A stretch of 64,000 nucleotides of DNA from Legionella shakespearei DSM 23087 (GTDB lineage Bacteria > Pseudomonadota > Gammaproteobacteria > Legionellales > Legionellaceae), in contig NZ_KB892386.1 of the NCBI RefSeq assembly GCF_000373765.1, forward strand, positions 22,056 to 86,055. Direction: 5' to 3'. The notes below the pieces were generated by a model. It was not told where the DNA came from and searched no databases. It saw only the letters and a program-made list of their open reading frames with translations. The position numbers and the translations under genes were made by a program. Shown in pieces: positions 61,937 to 64,000 of the stretch (position 1 is its first letter; every line of letters starts with the position of its first letter).

Positions 61937-63817
61937 ATGGGTGCTGTAGAAAAGCCTGTTGAGCATTTAAACAAAATGGCATTTGCCTATTTAAATCAAA
62001 TCTACCCTGACACGATTAAAGTTGAAGTAAATGATTATACTGCCTACTTTGGTGGTGTTAAGAGGCCCTGGTCTAACCTTAATGAGATAAAGGTCAATGG
62101 GGCGTCCCAAGCTACTAAAAGAATTACTGATTCTGACGTGTTTGCCGTTTTTCAATCGCGACACAGCCTAAGCAGCGACTATCAGGAATCTCACTGGAAA
62201 ATCCATTTAAGTATTGATCCTCGTGATTTGGGCAAAGCCTGGGATATAGTTTATCCCTTACTATTGGCTAATAACGTCCCTATTTTTAAAACAACAAGAA
62301 CCTCTGTGGCACAAAGAATGTTGCATGAAGTCAACGCACTGGATGAAGAGCAATTGCAGGCGCTGCATTTAAGTGCATATGACAAAGAGTTGGCCATTCA
62401 GGATATGGTGCGCGTTTTTAATGGCATGCAAATCACAATCTATATAGAAGAAGGGAAAGAGGCTCAATATAATGCCCTTCTGCAAGAAATGGAACCTTTG
62501 CTTTACCAGGCAGGTATTCGTCCTGGAATTATTGATAAAAGTGATCGGTCGCTAGGGCTTTACAGTTCGATCCGACATGTAGGTGAGAGTTATACCTCAC
62601 ATGAAAAAGTTACTGGTTACAAGGCGGTAAGAATTGCCGATGAATTCAAGGCTATTAAACTGGACTGGCCTGAAATTCAAATCGATTGGTCTAATTTTGA
62701 TTATGCGAAGCATATCAGTAAAGCGACATTAACCTTGCAACAGGTGGTTGATGCCCAGAAAAAATACGAGATGGCAATCATCAACAGGCGCGAGTTTATT
62801 CAGGCTTGTGAGGTGGCCGCAGAATATTTTACCCGTTGGCATAAACTATTGCATAAGACAGATCAGCCTGCTGACTTGTCAGAAAAAAGCCAGCAATTAT
62901 TCAATACATTTAAAAAATGGATTGATGATGGTAACGACCTGGTTCCTACTATAAAAAAGCAAAAAACCAGGAAAATTAAAGAAGCTGAAGATATTCTTGA
63001 TCTTTCTGTAGGTCATGAAAAAAAATCATTGAAGTTTCACTATCCTCTTGCACGTAACAATGCCCATCGCAATTTACGAACTTTATTGCCTCAGGGTATG
63101 GAAGCAGTATCCCAAAAACCTCACGATAAAGTAAGCAATCCTGCAGAAATTCTTGCCAGGCTCGATGAGCGCAGAAAGAAAGAATTTGCGGTTCTCAAAT
63201 CAAAATCTCTTGCCCACATCCCGCGCGGGTTTGTTTCATCAGTTGTGCAAGAAGGACTAACGGCAACACCCTTACGGAATTCTTCTGTCTTGCCACTTGC
63301 CCCCGGGAGCCAGAGTTCTCACTCCGAAACTGCGGACAAGCCGCGGGACGGTGAAGTGGCATCTGATAACAGGGAGACAGAAAGTTTTTTAGCCCTTAAT
63401 TCAGGTCGGTTGTGGGCTACAATTGCGGGCTTGAGTTTAGGCTTGCTCATTGGCCTTATTGCTGTCGCATTTTTACCACCGGTAATTTCTATTGCTGCAT
63501 TAATAAGTACTGCATTAGTCGGAACCGTGTTGGGTTTTGCAGGGGGCTATTACCTTGATAAAGCTGGCTCTCAGGAATTAATAAAGCAAGGCCTGGAGCA
63601 ACCGCTTTTGTCTGCTGAAAAGCCAGATGCTTCGGTGGAAAAAAAGAAGGAACTACCGGTGCAAAAAACCGAAAAAATGCAAGGGGCTCAGCGAAAGGCC
63701 AGTTCTTTACCCTTGAACAGGTTTAAAGGAAGCCAGGAATGGGATCCGCGCATGTTTGTCGCTGAGAGACCTAAAGATAGGGCTGATGAAACATCTATAC
63801 CATCAATAACCCCTTAA
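61937..63817 (+). CDS. Probable Dot/Icm effector with phosphothreonine-lyase-like N-domain
   Basis: The product has 626 residues, with no signal peptide. Residues 80-215 show a pattern like SpvC/OspF phosphothreonine lyases: HWKIHLSIDPRDLGKAWDIV (86-105, Lys88 and His90), NVPIFKTTR (Lys118), GMQITIYIEE (163-172) and arginines in SLGLYSSIRHVGE (Arg213). In SpvC the equivalent Lys/His/Arg residues remove phosphate from MAP kinases by beta-elimination. The middle is charged and helical; two membrane segments follow (about 495-540, LWATIAGLSLGLLIGLIAVAF and a second), then a basic tail. The domain call is tentative. Residues 464-476 are encoded by a sequence like a dispersed REP unit. Confidence 0.65.
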   Translation: MGAVEKPVEHLNKMAFAYLNQIYPDTIKVEVNDYTAYFGGVKRPWSNLNEIKVNGASQATKRITDSDVFAVFQSRHSLSSDYQESHWKIHLSIDPRDLGKAWDIVYPLLLANNVPIFKTTRTSVAQRMLHEVNALDEEQLQALHLSAYDKELAIQDMVRVFNGMQITIYIEEGKEAQYNALLQEMEPLLYQAGIRPGIIDKSDRSLGLYSSIRHVGESYTSHEKVTGYKAVRIADEFKAIKLDWPEIQIDWSNFDYAKHISKATLTLQQVVDAQKKYEMAIINRREFIQACEVAAEYFTRWHKLLHKTDQPADLSEKSQQLFNTFKKWIDDGNDLVPTIKKQKTRKIKEAEDILDLSVGHEKKSLKFHYPLARNNAHRNLRTLLPQGMEAVSQKPHDKVSNPAEILARLDERRKKEFAVLKSKSLAHIPRGFVSSVVQEGLTATPLRNSSVLPLAPGSQSSHSETADKPRDGEVASDNRETESFLALNSGRLWATIAGLSLGLLIGLIAVAFLPPVISIAALISTALVGTVLGFAGGYYLDKAGSQELIKQGLEQPLLSAEKPDASVEKKKELPVQKTEKMQGAQRKASSLPLNRFKGSQEWDPRMFVAERPKDRADETSIPSITP

Positions 63818-63869
63818 ATTAACATGAGGGATAGTTTCGCATTAGTGTGATCCATTCACGCTGAGGAGG

Positions 63870-63954
63870 CGCGTCTTTTTGCGCCGTCTCGAAGCACTGG
63901 CACAAACTTTTGCCCTGAGCACGCTTCGAGACGGGGTTCCCACCCCTCCTCAGC
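63870..63954. repeat. Nested inverted repeat at window end
   Basis: Outer arms GCTGAGGAGG (63870-63879) and CCTCCTCAGC (63945-63954) enclose inner arms CCGTCTCGAAGC (63884-63895) and GCTTCGAGACGG (63923-63934). Both pairs are perfect. The 183-bp end of the window after the effector gene holds no gene. Confidence 0.82.
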
Positions 63955-64000
63955 ACGAACGGGCCGGTGGGTGGGATGGGCTAATAAAACCTTTATTTCG

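Overview
The window is low-GC gammaproteobacterial DNA and almost certainly Legionella pneumophila or a very close relative. The evidence is the macromolecular-synthesis cluster rpsU-yqeY-dnaG-rpoD next to tsaD, the order mdh / ahpC-ahpD / sodC / fadH, a hel-type (helCBA) metal efflux operon, an lvrRABC regulatory set with a CsrA paralogue, and many genome-dispersed palindromic repeats. Assignments come from reading motifs and gene order; no database search was run.

Region 1 (1 to about 42.8 kb) is accessory DNA: an integrative conjugative element inserted at the 3' end of a tRNA with anticodon CAT (42813-42889). Only its right (tRNA) end is visible; the left end lies before position 1 or was not recognised. 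From left to right it carries: (a) a copper/heavy-metal block (end of a Cu+ P1B ATPase, helCBA, a small periplasmic protein, a multicopper oxidase); (b) a complete VirB/VirD4-type conjugation operon on the minus strand (about 24.4 down to 8.3 kb), starting with lvrA-lvrB-lvrC and ending with a TraF-like peptidase and an ArdC/Toprim protein, with a divergent S24-family repressor (lvrR-like) at 24.6 kb; (c) an eight-gene minus-strand operon (36.0 down to 25.3 kb) that looks like a composite restriction/defence system: HTH controller, Dcm-type cytosine methyltransferase, SNF2 ATPase, a stand-alone EcoRII-N-like DNA reader, a MutL/MORC-like GHKL ATPase, an HNH endonuclease, a Vsr endonuclease and a 1323-residue STAND/NACHT NTPase with a C-terminal PD-(D/E)XK nuclease; (d) a cargo patch with an oligopeptide transporter, three proteins I do not recognise, and a two-gene operon made of a 61-residue peptide and an enzyme strikingly like the alpha-N-methyltransferases of borosin RiPPs; (e) an AlpA/Xis-like gene and a tyrosine integrase next to the tRNA. 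A 13-bp palindrome of the form RCTC-N5-GAGY lies between lvrR and lvrA and again over the xis-int promoter, suggesting that the repressor coordinates transfer and excision.

Region 2 (42.8-64 kb) is core chromosome: rpoD, dnaG, yqeY, rpsU, tsaD, plsY (with a long charged tail), hemW, a NUDIX hydrolase, mdh, ahpC-ahpD, sodC, fadH, a lipid kinase and a DEAD-box helicase. It also has three Legionella-type proteins of uncertain function, one of which (61.9 kb) has a pattern like the phosphothreonine-lyase fold and may be a Dot/Icm effector. Intergenic gaps here are full of perfect or near-perfect inverted repeats.

The two best candidates for undescribed biology are the defence operon at 25.3-36.1 kb and the putative split-borosin operon at 40.26-41.21 kb.
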